Assembly: GCA_035711805.1 (NCBI GenBank)
Contig: DASTBV010000113.1
Coordinates: forward strand, 1 to 64,000
Direction: 5' to 3'
DNA: 64,000 nt
From: Gp6-AA40 sp035711805
Lineage (GTDB): Bacteria > Acidobacteriota > Vicinamibacteria > Vicinamibacterales > UBA2999
Shown: in pieces, positions 33,540-40,923 of the stretch
How the letters are laid out: each line of letters starts with the position of its first letter
Numbering within the stretch: position 1 is the first letter of the stretch
Translations under genes and position numbers: made by a program
The notes under the pieces: model-generated
Databases searched by the model: none
Told to the model about the DNA's origin: nothing
The model's input: only the letters and a program-made list of their open reading frames with translations

Positions 33540-33961
33540 TCATCGCCGTGATTGCCGCTGCAGGCGCCTGCGCGGCCGAGGAGAACGCCGAGGAGAACAT
33601 GGGACAGTCGAACATCACGGAACTGATCAGAACCGACGAAACCGCTGGCGGCGGTCACGAGGCCGCCGCCGGGAGAACTGTCACGGTGCATTACACCGGC
33701 TGGCTCTACGACCAGAGCAAGCCGGATCACAAAGGGAAGAAGTTCGACAGCTCGCGCGATCGCGGTGAGCCATTCGCGTTCCGCCTCGGCAGGGGGCAGG
33801 TGATCCGCGGATGGGACGAAGGGGTCGCGGGCATGAAGGTGGGCGGCCGCCGGACACTGACGATCCCGCCGGATTACGGCTATGGGGCCCAGGGTGCCGG
33901 CGGCGCCATCCCGCCGAACGCGACGCTGATCTTCGACGTGGAGCTGCTCGACGTCAGATAG
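33509..33961 (+). CDS. FKBP-type peptidyl-prolyl isomerase, exported
   Basis: 150 residues. N-terminal hydrophobic segment LYRVAIVIAVIAAAGACAAEEN, a signal peptide that may be lipoprotein-type (Cys after AGA, an imperfect lipobox). The FKBP domain fills ~45-150: GRTVTVHYTGWLYD, KKFDSSRDRGEPFAFRLG, VIRGWDEGVAGMKVGGRRTLTIPPDYGYG, IPPNATLIFDVELLDV, with the active-site aromatic residues kept. Starts inside the preceding dehydrogenase gene and ends next to the rRNA methyltransferase frame. Confidence 0.92.
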   Translation: MARQLYRVAIVIAVIAAAGACAAEENAEENMGQSNITELIRTDETAGGGHEAAAGRTVTVHYTGWLYDQSKPDHKGKKFDSSRDRGEPFAFRLGRGQVIRGWDEGVAGMKVGGRRTLTIPPDYGYGAQGAGGAIPPNATLIFDVELLDVR

Positions 33962-34025
33962 CCGCGAACTCCTCATCGATCACCTGAACGCCGGCGGCGA
34001 CGGCGTCGCACGCCATGGCCGTCAG

Positions 34026-35369
34026 GTGATCGTCGTTCCGTTCACGATTCCCGGAGAACAGGTGCGCGCCAGCGTGCGGCGGCTGCGCGAAGGATCGTAC
34101 GTCGGCGTCGTCGAGGAGATCCTGCGGCAATCCCCACATCGCGTCGCGCCTCGCTGCCCGCATTTCGGTTTCACGGGTCCGGCTGAAGCCGGACACTACG
34201 ACCGACGAGGCTGTGGCGGGTGTACCTGGCAGCACATCGCCTATCCGGAGCAGCTGCGTCTCAAGTCCGAGCTGGTCACGCGACTGCTGCGCGAGGCCGT
34301 TCCTCAGGCGCCGGCGGCCCTGCCAACATCGACGGCGGCGCAGATCGATTCGCCATGGGGATACCGGCAGAAGGTTCATTTCGTGTTTGGCCCCGGACCC
34401 CGGGGTTCGCTGGCGATGGGACATTACGCGCGCGGCACTCGGCGCGTGATTCCCGTCAGGGCCTGTCCAGTACACGACGAGCGCGGCAATGCCCTCGCCT
34501 TCGGGTTCCGTGATGCGCTCGACAGCGTGGCGCGGACGTCGCCGAAGCCTCGCGGAGACGGGTCGGGTCCGCGTGATCGTGTAATGAAGGGTCTTGCGGT
34601 CAGGGTTGCCGCGAGCACGCCGGAGGTCATGGCCACACTGATCCTGACCGGTCCGGCAGACGGGCGCCTCCGCAACGTGACCCGTCAGGTGTTCGACAAG
34701 GACGGCGCGACCACGTCCGTCCACGTCAACCTTCATCCGCGTGGCGACGCGTACATTTTCGGACGCGACACACGGCGTGTCGCCGGCGCCGATCGGCTGC
34801 GCGAAGAGGTCGCCGGGCTCTCGTTCCTCATTTCGCCTACCGCGTTCTTCCAGACGAACGTGCGAGCCGCCGACATCCTTGTCCGCCTCGTCGTCGATGC
34901 GGTTCCGCAGGCCTCGACCGTGCTCGATCTGTACGCGGGTACGGGGCTATTCGCGCTTCCCCTGGCCCGCGCCGGCAGGCGGGTGATGGCGGTCGAAGAA
35001 AGCCGCGACGCGGTGCAGGACGGCGAGGCGAGCCGCCGCCTGAATGGCATCAGCGCGGACCAGTGCCAGTTCGTCGCCCGTCGTGTCGAGGATGCGCTGC
35101 ACAGGCTGCGACAGCGGTTGTTCGACGTTGTGATCGTCGATCCACCACGGGCGGGGTGTTCGGCGCAGGTCATCACAGGAGTCTTCAGCGGCCTCAAGCC
35201 ACCGCTGGCTGTCTACATCTCCTGCAACCCGGAAGCGCTGGCGCGGGATTCTCGAGAGATTGCGCGACGTGGTTATGAGATCGCGTCCGTGCAGCCACTG
35301 GACATGTTTCCGCACACGGCCCACGTGGAAACGGTCGCCGTCCTGCGTCGCCGCCGGACAATAGAATGA
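34026..35369 (+). CDS. rlmD: 23S rRNA (uracil-5-)-methyltransferase, RlmD/TrmA family
   Basis: SAM-dependent RNA methyltransferase, 447 residues from the GTG at 34026. Seen: catalytic Cys400 in YISCNPEALARD, DPPRAGC before it, SAM site LDLYAGTGLFALPLA, and iron-sulfur cysteines C44 (RCPHFG), C63 and C66 (CGGCTWQHIAYPEQL). The usual loop between CPxFG and CGGC is extended by about 13 residues (FTGPAEAGHYDRR), encoded by a 23-bp palindrome. The TRAM domain clearly begins upstream: codons 33963-34025 encode RELLIDHLNAGGDGVARHGRQ in frame, but only non-standard starts (e.g. ATC at 33975, CTG at 33984) are available there. The true start is therefore uncertain. The exact uracil target cannot be fixed from sequence. 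Confidence 0.9.
   Translation: MIVVPFTIPGEQVRASVRRLREGSYVGVVEEILRQSPHRVAPRCPHFGFTGPAEAGHYDRRGCGGCTWQHIAYPEQLRLKSELVTRLLREAVPQAPAALPTSTAAQIDSPWGYRQKVHFVFGPGPRGSLAMGHYARGTRRVIPVRACPVHDERGNALAFGFRDALDSVARTSPKPRGDGSGPRDRVMKGLAVRVAASTPEVMATLILTGPADGRLRNVTRQVFDKDGATTSVHVNLHPRGDAYIFGRDTRRVAGADRLREEVAGLSFLISPTAFFQTNVRAADILVRLVVDAVPQASTVLDLYAGTGLFALPLARAGRRVMAVEESRDAVQDGEASRRLNGISADQCQFVARRVEDALHRLRQRLFDVVIVDPPRAGCSAQVITGVFSGLKPPLAVYISCNPEALARDSREIARRGYEIASVQPLDMFPHTAHVETVAVLRRRRTIE
34177..34199 (-). repeat. 23-bp GTAGTGTCCG palindrome inside rlmD
   Basis: Minus strand reads GTAGTG then TCCGGCTTCAGCCGGAC, the G/C-swapped version of the units at 14321 and 17035 (stem changes are compensated). It encodes GPAEAGHY in the iron-sulfur loop of the methyltransferase without breaking the frame. 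Confidence 0.85.
35362..35367 (+). promoter_or_regulatory. Candidate -10 (TAGAAT) for the second sugar dehydrogenase
   Basis: TAGAAT (5/6) overlaps the end of the methyltransferase gene and would give a ~36-nt leader containing an AGGAGGAAGGAG ribosome binding site 5-8 nt before the ATG at 35410. No clear -35. Confidence 0.35.
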
Positions 35370-35409
35370 CGACCAACGAGTGAACGAGACAGGAGGAAGG
35401 AGATCGCCG

Positions 35410-36684
35410 ATGAGGGTTCGAATACGTCTCGCATTGCCGACTGCCTGCTGTGTGATCGCGGCCGCGGTCCTCGCCGCCGCGCAGCAGCAGCCGGCGCCGA
35501 ATCCCGCACAGGCGAAGTATCCCTACCCTGTCGTGCGCGACATGCGCGGCGTCGTCCCGCCCGGCCCGAAACCGCTGCCATCGCCGCCGCTCGGCGCTGG
35601 GCCGTGGACGTTCCAGACGACCGAGGCGGACATCCGCGTCTCTGTTGTCACGAAGGGCTTTTCGAATCCGTACGGGCTCGCCATTCTTCCGGATGGCACC
35701 TTCCTCATCACCGAGCGTGCCGGCGCGCTGCGCGTCGTCCGCAACGGCGTCATCGACCCGCAACCGGTGCCGGGCGTGCCGCAGGTCATTTATCGCGGAA
35801 CGGAAGCGGGACTGATGGACATCATCCTGCACCCGAACTACGCGCAGAACCGATGGGTCTACTTCACCTACCACAAGCCAATCGGGAACAACCTCGCCAG
35901 CAATGCCGTCGGCCGCGCGGTGTGGAACGGCCAGGGGCTGACCGACGTGAAGGAGATTTTCCTGTCGGACGACGTCGATACCGAGGTCAGCCGGATTACG
36001 TTCGGCCGTGACGGGATGCTCTACATGACGATCGGCGGCCCGGGCACCGGTCCTCCCGCCAGCCTCGATCGGCCGCAGCACGGCAACGACTACGCCGGCA
36101 AGCTCATTCGCATGCGCGACGATGGGTCGCTGCCGTCCGATAACCCGTTCGCCGGCCGGAAGGATTACAAGCCGTACATCTACGCACTGGGGTTCCGCAA
36201 TCAGCTTGGGCTGACCACCAATCCATACAACGGCGAGATCTGGGCGGCCGAGCAGGGACCGAACGGCGGCGATGAGGTCAACGTGATCCTGCCCGGGCGG
36301 AACTACGGATGGCCGTTTGCCAGCTACGGGCGCGACTACCTCGGTCCGCGGTTCAACGCCGCGCACGCCGCTCGCGGCTTCGAGGAGCCGACGGTCTATT
36401 GGGTGCCGTCGATCGCCGTGTCGGGAATGACCTTCTACAACGGCGACCGCTTTCCGAACTGGCGCCGCAACCTGTTCGTCGGCGGCATGCGCGAAGGCGA
36501 GATGTCGCCAACCGGCCAGCTGCAGCGCATCGTGTTCAACGACAAGTGGCAGGAGCTGCGGCGCGAGTCGCTGCTGCGGGATCTGCACCAGCGGATTCGC
36601 GACGTGCGGCAAGGGCCGGACGGGCTGCTTTACGTGGTGACGGAAGAAACGCAGGCGGCGTTGCTGCGGATTGAGCCAATGTAA
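35410..36684 (+). CDS. Second secreted PQQ-type sugar dehydrogenase
   Basis: 424 residues from an ATG with a strong AGGAAGGAG site; the upstream in-frame codons are rejected. Signal peptide RLALPTACCVIAAAVLAAAQ. Propeller blades of the Yli/soluble glucose dehydrogenase type: VVTKGFSNPYGLAILPDGTFLITERAGALRVV, GTEAGLMDIILHPNYAQNRWVYFTY, TEVSRITFGRDGMLYMTIGG, YIYALGFRNQLGLTTNPYNGEIWAAEQGPNGGDEVN, NYGWPFASYGRDY, VYWVPSIAVSGMTFYNGD. Only distantly similar to the one at 32235, so this is not a recent duplication. Likely periplasmic oxidation of aldose sugars. Confidence 0.88.
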   Translation: MRVRIRLALPTACCVIAAAVLAAAQQQPAPNPAQAKYPYPVVRDMRGVVPPGPKPLPSPPLGAGPWTFQTTEADIRVSVVTKGFSNPYGLAILPDGTFLITERAGALRVVRNGVIDPQPVPGVPQVIYRGTEAGLMDIILHPNYAQNRWVYFTYHKPIGNNLASNAVGRAVWNGQGLTDVKEIFLSDDVDTEVSRITFGRDGMLYMTIGGPGTGPPASLDRPQHGNDYAGKLIRMRDDGSLPSDNPFAGRKDYKPYIYALGFRNQLGLTTNPYNGEIWAAEQGPNGGDEVNVILPGRNYGWPFASYGRDYLGPRFNAAHAARGFEEPTVYWVPSIAVSGMTFYNGDRFPNWRRNLFVGGMREGEMSPTGQLQRIVFNDKWQELRRESLLRDLHQRIRDVRQGPDGLLYVVTEETQAALLRIEPM

Positions 36685-36766
36685 AAAACGATGCCGTGCA
36701 ATTCCCGCTGCGGCGGTGAAATAACCCGCGAACAATTCATAGGGTGTCTGGTTCTATCGTCTCGAT

Positions 36767-37339
36767 TCACGTCTCAGCAAACGCGCGCGCGAGCAGCTCG
36801 GATACGCCGAGCGTGTCGGCCGATCGGCGGAGGTAGCCGCGATCGAGCGCCGGTCCCTGGACTCGAATGATGCCGACGATGTCGCGCCACTGGCGGTCCG
36901 ACGTGGCGCCGGCGTGCTGGTACCAGCGAAGCTTGTGCAACAGCACATCTTCAGGGGTGTAGATGTACAGGACGTGAGCAGCCGACGGCGGCGAGAACGG
37001 GACACGGCGGCGGAGAACCTCCTCATCGATGGGCGTCCCGCCGGCGACAAAAAGGTCCACTTTCATGGCGGTGTCGAGGTGGATGATGTTGACGCTCAGC
37101 CGCTCGCTGGCGGCGCGCCTGAGGCGTTCCGCCGGCACGTAGAAGCGGGCCGACAGACCGTCGAGCAGCGCATCGACGTGCTCGGGTCGAAGGTCGACGG
37201 AGATGTCAGCGTCCTGCGTGGAACGCGGCTCACCTGCCACACTGCTGGCCAGCGATCCGCCAACGGCATAGCGAAGGCCCAGCGCCTCGAGCACGCGTGC
37301 GACGTCGGCGACGATTGTCCAGGGATTGGCGTCGTCCAC
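36767..37339 (-). CDS. Nucleotidyltransferase-fold protein paired with a small upstream gene
   Basis: 190 residues from a GTG at 37339, 7 nt after the stop of the small upstream gene; the longer ATG frame runs antisense-like through that gene and is rejected. Pol-beta nucleotidyltransferase features: LGLRYAVGGSLASSVAGEP with the GGS motif, STQDADISVDL with the paired acidic residues, and MKVDLFVAG with the third Asp. The C-terminal half is helical (TPEDVLLHKLRWYQHAG, RQWRDIVGIIRVQG), as in AbiEii/MNT-like and related transferases. Such proteins often modify RNA or proteins in toxin-antitoxin or phage-defence contexts; that role here is inference. Confidence 0.8.
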   Translation of the reverse strand: MDDANPWTIVADVARVLEALGLRYAVGGSLASSVAGEPRSTQDADISVDLRPEHVDALLDGLSARFYVPAERLRRAASERLSVNIIHLDTAMKVDLFVAGGTPIDEEVLRRRVPFSPPSAAHVLYIYTPEDVLLHKLRWYQHAGATSDRQWRDIVGIIRVQGPALDRGYLRRSADTLGVSELLARAFAET

Positions 37340-37346
37340 GACGCGA

Positions 37347-37619
37347 CTACTCCCGCAGGTCGGCTGCGTCCGGGAAGGCCTGCACGGCCAGATTGCGTCC
37401 GAGTCGCAGTATCGCGAGTCGCAGGAATTGTTCGCGTGCGGTGGCGCCAGGATATCGACGCCGGACGCCCTCTTTCGCGGCCTCGTGTACGCCGCGGCAC
37501 AAACCAGCGACAAGCACCGCCTTCTCGTCACGCGACATCCGCTGCCACAGCGCAACCTGGCGTGCCTCGATGTCGAGCGGAGTGTCGTCGGCCAGGGGCG
37601 TCCGACCAGGAGAGGTCAC
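37347..37619 (-). CDS. Small conserved-looking partner of the nucleotidyltransferase (unknown function)
   Basis: 90 residues, acidic/basic and helical: DIEARQVALWQRMSRDEKAV, LVAGLCRGVHEAAKEGVRRR, YPGATAREQFLRLAILRLGR. It resembles short proteins that commonly sit directly upstream of nucleotidyltransferase genes (recognised from memory, not checked). The two genes are 7 nt apart. The IS91-type end at 37654-37710 lies 35 bp upstream of this start, so the promoter region has been rearranged. Could be the antitoxin-like member of a pair, or simply an adaptor. Confidence 0.7.
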   Translation of the reverse strand: MTSPGRTPLADDTPLDIEARQVALWQRMSRDEKAVLVAGLCRGVHEAAKEGVRRRYPGATAREQFLRLAILRLGRNLAVQAFPDAADLRE

Positions 37620-37653
37620 TGGGAGATTATGGCGCAGGTCGAACTTACGATGG

Positions 37654-37710
37654 CGGGACGATAGGAATCATTAGCCGGGTTTGCGCGCGCCTCGTTGACG
37701 GAATGCTGCT
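37654..37710 (-). repeat. 57-bp IS91-type end, solo copy
   Basis: Identical over 57 bp to 39052-39108. Minus strand begins AGCAGCATTCCGTCAACGAG and ends GGCTAATGATTCCTATCGTC. The second copy lies downstream of the transposase gene, so this is an orphan element end without a transposase of its own. It abuts, to the base, a truncated cyclase/TPR gene start (37711). Confidence 0.9.
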
Positions 37711-37866
37711 GTAGTCCTTCAGGCGGCCGGCCCGCCCCTGAAGCGCCTCCTCGACGATGAACGTGAGTAGTGTTTTCGAGCGTTCCGCGCCGCGAAAGGT
37801 GTCGCTGGCGAGGATTCGAACGAGTTGCGCGTGAACGGCCGCGGGAGGAACCTGCGCGATGTCCAT
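37711..37866 (-). pseudogene. 5' fragment of a cyclase/TPR-type gene cut by an IS end
   Basis: Exactly 52 codons, from MDIAQVPPAAVHAQLVRILA to GRAGRLKDY, before the frame enters the IS end at 37710. ILASDTFRGAERSKTLLTFIVEEALQG matches the N-terminal region common in acidobacterial adenylate-cyclase-like TPR proteins, which normally continue with a DNA-binding or cyclase part and many TPRs. The rest of this gene is absent downstream. Non-functional remnant. Confidence 0.8.
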
Positions 37867-38005
37867 GCGGCGACGATTATACGAGCCCGCTCATCTCGGT
37901 CCGATGACTGAATGGACGTACGTAACCGTAACAGCGGCATTTGTAACCGGTTCGTTCTTGCGGGCGGCGGACGCCTTCTGGCAACGTGCGAGCGCCTGCT
38001 GCGAG

Positions 38006-38575
38006 ATGATGAGATTAGCGAGAGGGCTGAAGCCGACTTCTTTCTTGAGAGCACTCGCCGGACTGGTCCTGTCCTCCCTGCCGGCGGCGTGCGATACGCC
38101 AACCCAGCCGAGTCCGAGCCCGAGTGAGCCGAGCCCAGCCAGTGTAGTGGAGGGCGCTCTGAGTGGAACGTATACGCTGACGATCGCAGCGTCGAGCCGA
38201 TGCCGATCCGAGCTTCCCAACGAACTGCAGACGCGCACGTACACCGCGACAATCGAGCAGGCGGCGGACGACTCGCTGATGGTCCACGTGGATTACCCGT
38301 CCGGCTGGTCGTGGGGACAACCCGACAGATTTCCTGGCCGGTTAGGCGCGACGAACGAAGTCATATTCGAGCTTGGCGTCGAGGAGTGGTGGCTGGCGGG
38401 AGGGGAGTTCCTCGCGTACGGAACCACCAGGGTCACGATCGTCGAGGAGCGACTATCCGGATTTCTGGATGGCTATATGAAGGCGATCGTCATAAACGAG
38501 GATGGCCGCGGTAACCGGGTCGTCACATGCACGGCTCCGGACCACGCTGTGCTGTTTTCGAGGCGACCGCGGTAA
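38006..38575 (+). CDS. Predicted lipoprotein of unknown function inside the IS-flanked segment
   Basis: 189 residues from the ATG at 38006; an earlier in-frame ATG (37859) would overlap the cyclase fragment and lacks a signal. N-terminal SFLRALAGLVLSSLPAAC gives a signal peptide with Cys (imperfect lipobox), followed by a Pro/Ser repeat (TQPSPSPSEPSPAS). The rest is beta-rich: LSGTYTLTIAASSRCRSELP, RTYTATIEQAADDSLMVHVD, FELGVEEWWLAGGEFLAYGT, NRVVTCTAPDHAVLFSRR. No family recognised. It lies between the two copies of the IS end and so may have moved with, or been trapped by, the element. Confidence 0.7.
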   Translation: MMRLARGLKPTSFLRALAGLVLSSLPAACDTPTQPSPSPSEPSPASVVEGALSGTYTLTIAASSRCRSELPNELQTRTYTATIEQAADDSLMVHVDYPSGWSWGQPDRFPGRLGATNEVIFELGVEEWWLAGGEFLAYGTTRVTIVEERLSGFLDGYMKAIVINEDGRGNRVVTCTAPDHAVLFSRRPR

Positions 38576-38581
38576 GCGTCC

Positions 38582-39031
38582 TCATGCCGCTCGCATCGGA
38601 TGGCGTCCGAGCAGTCGCTCGCCGCCGGCCTCGCGGAATGACGCCAGCGCGCGGTCGCGGCCAGTATGCGCGTCCGCAAGCACGGTGCGGAACACCGGAT
38701 TGGATCGCAGCGGATCGAAATGACGGCTGCGGTCGAGCGTCGAGGCGGCGAAGTACCGTCTGGCAACGGCGTGCTGCAGGTCTGCGAGTCCGTCGTCGAG
38801 CGCACCGACCTCACAGAGCATCCATCCCTCCAGGAAGATCGCTTCCGGGTCGAACTGGATCTTCACGGTTGCCATCGTCGCCATATGCCGCTTCATGTCG
38901 TCCGGCCGGCGATCGAGCCACGCCATGAGGTAATCCCACCAGACTCGAAACGTCGGGAGCGTCAGCGTATCGCGGAGGTTGTTCAGCAGTTGACGGGCCT
39001 CGTCATGCCGCCCCGCAAGCCCGAGCCCCAT
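38582..39031 (-). pseudogene. 3' fragment of a cyclase/TPR-type gene cut by the IS end
   Basis: 149 codons beginning right at the IS boundary (MGLGLAGRHDEARQLLNNLR) and ending GGERLLGRHPMRAA. The helical repeats, the FRVWWDYLMAWLDRRPDDM segment and the terminal SRHFDPLRSNPVFRTVLADA block match the C-terminus of acidobacterial TPR proteins. The 5' part that should precede it is replaced by the IS. On the minus strand this 3' fragment lies upstream of the 5' fragment at 37711, so a single simple insertion cannot explain the order. Confidence 0.8.
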
Positions 39032-39108
39032 GGACGATAGGAATCATTAGCCGGGACGATAGGAATCATTAGCCGGGTTTGCGCGCGCCTCGTTGACGGA
39101 ATGCTGCT
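39032..39108 (-). repeat. IS91-type end: full 57-bp copy plus truncated tandem copy
   Basis: The full copy is 39052-39108, identical to 37654-37710. A second, truncated copy of the terminal ~22 bp (minus strand GGCTAATGATTCCTATCGTC) follows directly at 39032-39053. Its position downstream of the transposase would make it the origin-type end in the IS91/ISCR scheme, and TTCCTAT recalls the oriIS motif of ISCR elements (from memory). Confidence 0.8.
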
Positions 39109-39285
39109 TATGCGGCCCCACCCTCCCGTCAGCACAGCGCGGATTGCCCGCGATGCACAGCGCGGATCATGTGCCGCGTGCGCATGCCTGTCGAACGGCC
39201 ATGTGAGCAAGTCAGGCCTCGGGCACACCGCTCCTGATCGCACCGCCCTCGCGCACGCCGTCTCAACTCAGTAGGGGCGAAGCGC

Positions 39286-40923
39286 TCAGGGCGCCGGCAC
39301 GTCCTCGTCGTAGCACAGATCCGCCCGGCCGAGTGGAAGCGGCGGCGGTCGTGCGGGCCGGGGCGTGGACACCTCAGCGGGCACGCCGAGATGACCGAGG
39401 ATGCGCCGGATCACGGTCGGGTCTTCGATGAGGGCGATCAGCTCGAGGCGATCGCCGCAGCGCGGACACGCGAGGACGTCGAAGCCGAAGCTCCGCTGCA
39501 TCAGCTCCGCCCACAACCGGTTCGTGCGCGGCGGGCCGGGCGGCGCCCTGTGCGAGGACGACTCCCCTGCTCCGCGCGCATCGGCGTCGGCGACCGCGGG
39601 GTCGCCCTCGCGCGGCCGCAGCCGCGACCGCCACGCCGACCGTGCGCCGAGCACACCGTAATACAGCACGAGATTGATCCGCGGGCGCGGCGTGAGCGCC
39701 GCAAGCCGTTCGAGCAGCTCCACCGGCTCGAAGAGCAGCCGTGTGGTCCCATCCGCCCACCGGTGCCGCAGATCGAGCAGCACCTGCCCGTCCGTGGTCA
39801 GATGCAGCCGCTCGGCCGCGATCGGCGGGCGTAGCGCATAGCGACACAACCGCTCCAGCCGCGCCCGGTCCCGCGGCGGCACGACGACGCCGGCATGGAG
39901 ATCGAAGCCGTTGCCCCGCGCGTGACAGGGGCCGCGCCCGGACGGCGCCAGCGCCAGCAGGTTCGCCGAGGCGCCACAGCGGCGCACCGCCGCACCGGCC
40001 CGCTCCCCGAGCGCCTGCCGTCCCTGCACGGAGGCGCCGGCGATCCCGGCCAGCCCGGCCTCTTCCCGCCATGGATCCGCGGCGCTCCCCTCGCCGAGAT
40101 CGTCCAGCACGCCGCGCCGGGCCAGCAGACGATGGAGGCGGCGGTCGATCGTCTGGAGCAGCCGGTCCATCTCGTCGTCGGTCGGCGACGTCGCCTCGTC
40201 GAACCACAGCGTCCCATCCTCCGCCTGGCTGTACACGCCGTCGAGCACGAGCGCATGGACGTGGATATTCAGATTCAATGCGGCACCGAACCGCTGGATG
40301 ATCGCCACGGCTCCACCCCGACCACCAGGCATCCCCCGCCGCGGCGAACGCCGCCGCAGATCGCCAAGCACTGCCCGCACGAAGACGCCCGAGACCGCGC
40401 GGCAGAGCGGATGGTCCCATGCCAGCACGTAGCGCAGGCGGTGCGGCAGACTCAGCACCCACTGTCGTACTGGCACGATCGGAAAGACGTCATCGACCAG
40501 ATGCGCGGCACGCTCAGCCATCCGCCGACCGCCACAGCTCGGACAGACCGCACGCCCCTTACAGGAAAACGGCACGAGGCGGTCGAGCCTGCACCGGCCG
40601 CACTGAAACCGCGCGAAGCCACCCGCGGGGTGTCCGCAGCGCAGGAAGTCCCGGAACTCCTCCTCGATGAACCGCGGCAACGCGTCCCGTTCGTAGGTGC
40701 GTGTCGCCTCGGCGCGGAACGTCTCGAAATGATCGCGGACGACCTGATACAGCACGCCCTGGGCAGGCGCCTTCAGGCTGTAGTCCGGGGACGGGCGGCC
40801 TATGCCCCGGACGGCGCGAAGCTCGCGCCACCGGCACCGAGCGCCGATTGTCGCGAAGATTCGCAGAGTCTCCGCCGTGCGTTCACTGGTGGTTGCAGAT
40901 TCTGCGTACCGGGCTGAGCCCAC
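39286..40923 (-). CDS. IS91-family transposase (HUH/Y1-type rolling-circle)
   Basis: 545 residues, apparently intact. N-terminal zinc-binding domain: CGRCRLDRLVPFSCKGRAVC then PSCGGRRM. HUH-type motif in NLNIHVHALVLDGVYS, and a single catalytic-type Tyr in RLCRYALRPPIAAERL. The C-terminus has the family's FDVLACPRCGDRLELIALIED and PTVIRRILGHLGVP. It nicks one strand at the origin-type end and transposes by rolling circle, which allows one-ended events that carry neighbouring DNA. The open frame begins at a GTG (40923); conserved sequence starts near PDYSLKAPAQGVLYQVV, so the exact start is uncertain. Confidence 0.93.
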   Translation of the reverse strand: MGSARYAESATTSERTAETLRIFATIGARCRWRELRAVRGIGRPSPDYSLKAPAQGVLYQVVRDHFETFRAEATRTYERDALPRFIEEEFRDFLRCGHPAGGFARFQCGRCRLDRLVPFSCKGRAVCPSCGGRRMAERAAHLVDDVFPIVPVRQWVLSLPHRLRYVLAWDHPLCRAVSGVFVRAVLGDLRRRSPRRGMPGGRGGAVAIIQRFGAALNLNIHVHALVLDGVYSQAEDGTLWFDEATSPTDDEMDRLLQTIDRRLHRLLARRGVLDDLGEGSAADPWREEAGLAGIAGASVQGRQALGERAGAAVRRCGASANLLALAPSGRGPCHARGNGFDLHAGVVVPPRDRARLERLCRYALRPPIAAERLHLTTDGQVLLDLRHRWADGTTRLLFEPVELLERLAALTPRPRINLVLYYGVLGARSAWRSRLRPREGDPAVADADARGAGESSSHRAPPGPPRTNRLWAELMQRSFGFDVLACPRCGDRLELIALIEDPTVIRRILGHLGVPAEVSTPRPARPPPLPLGRADLCYDEDVPAP

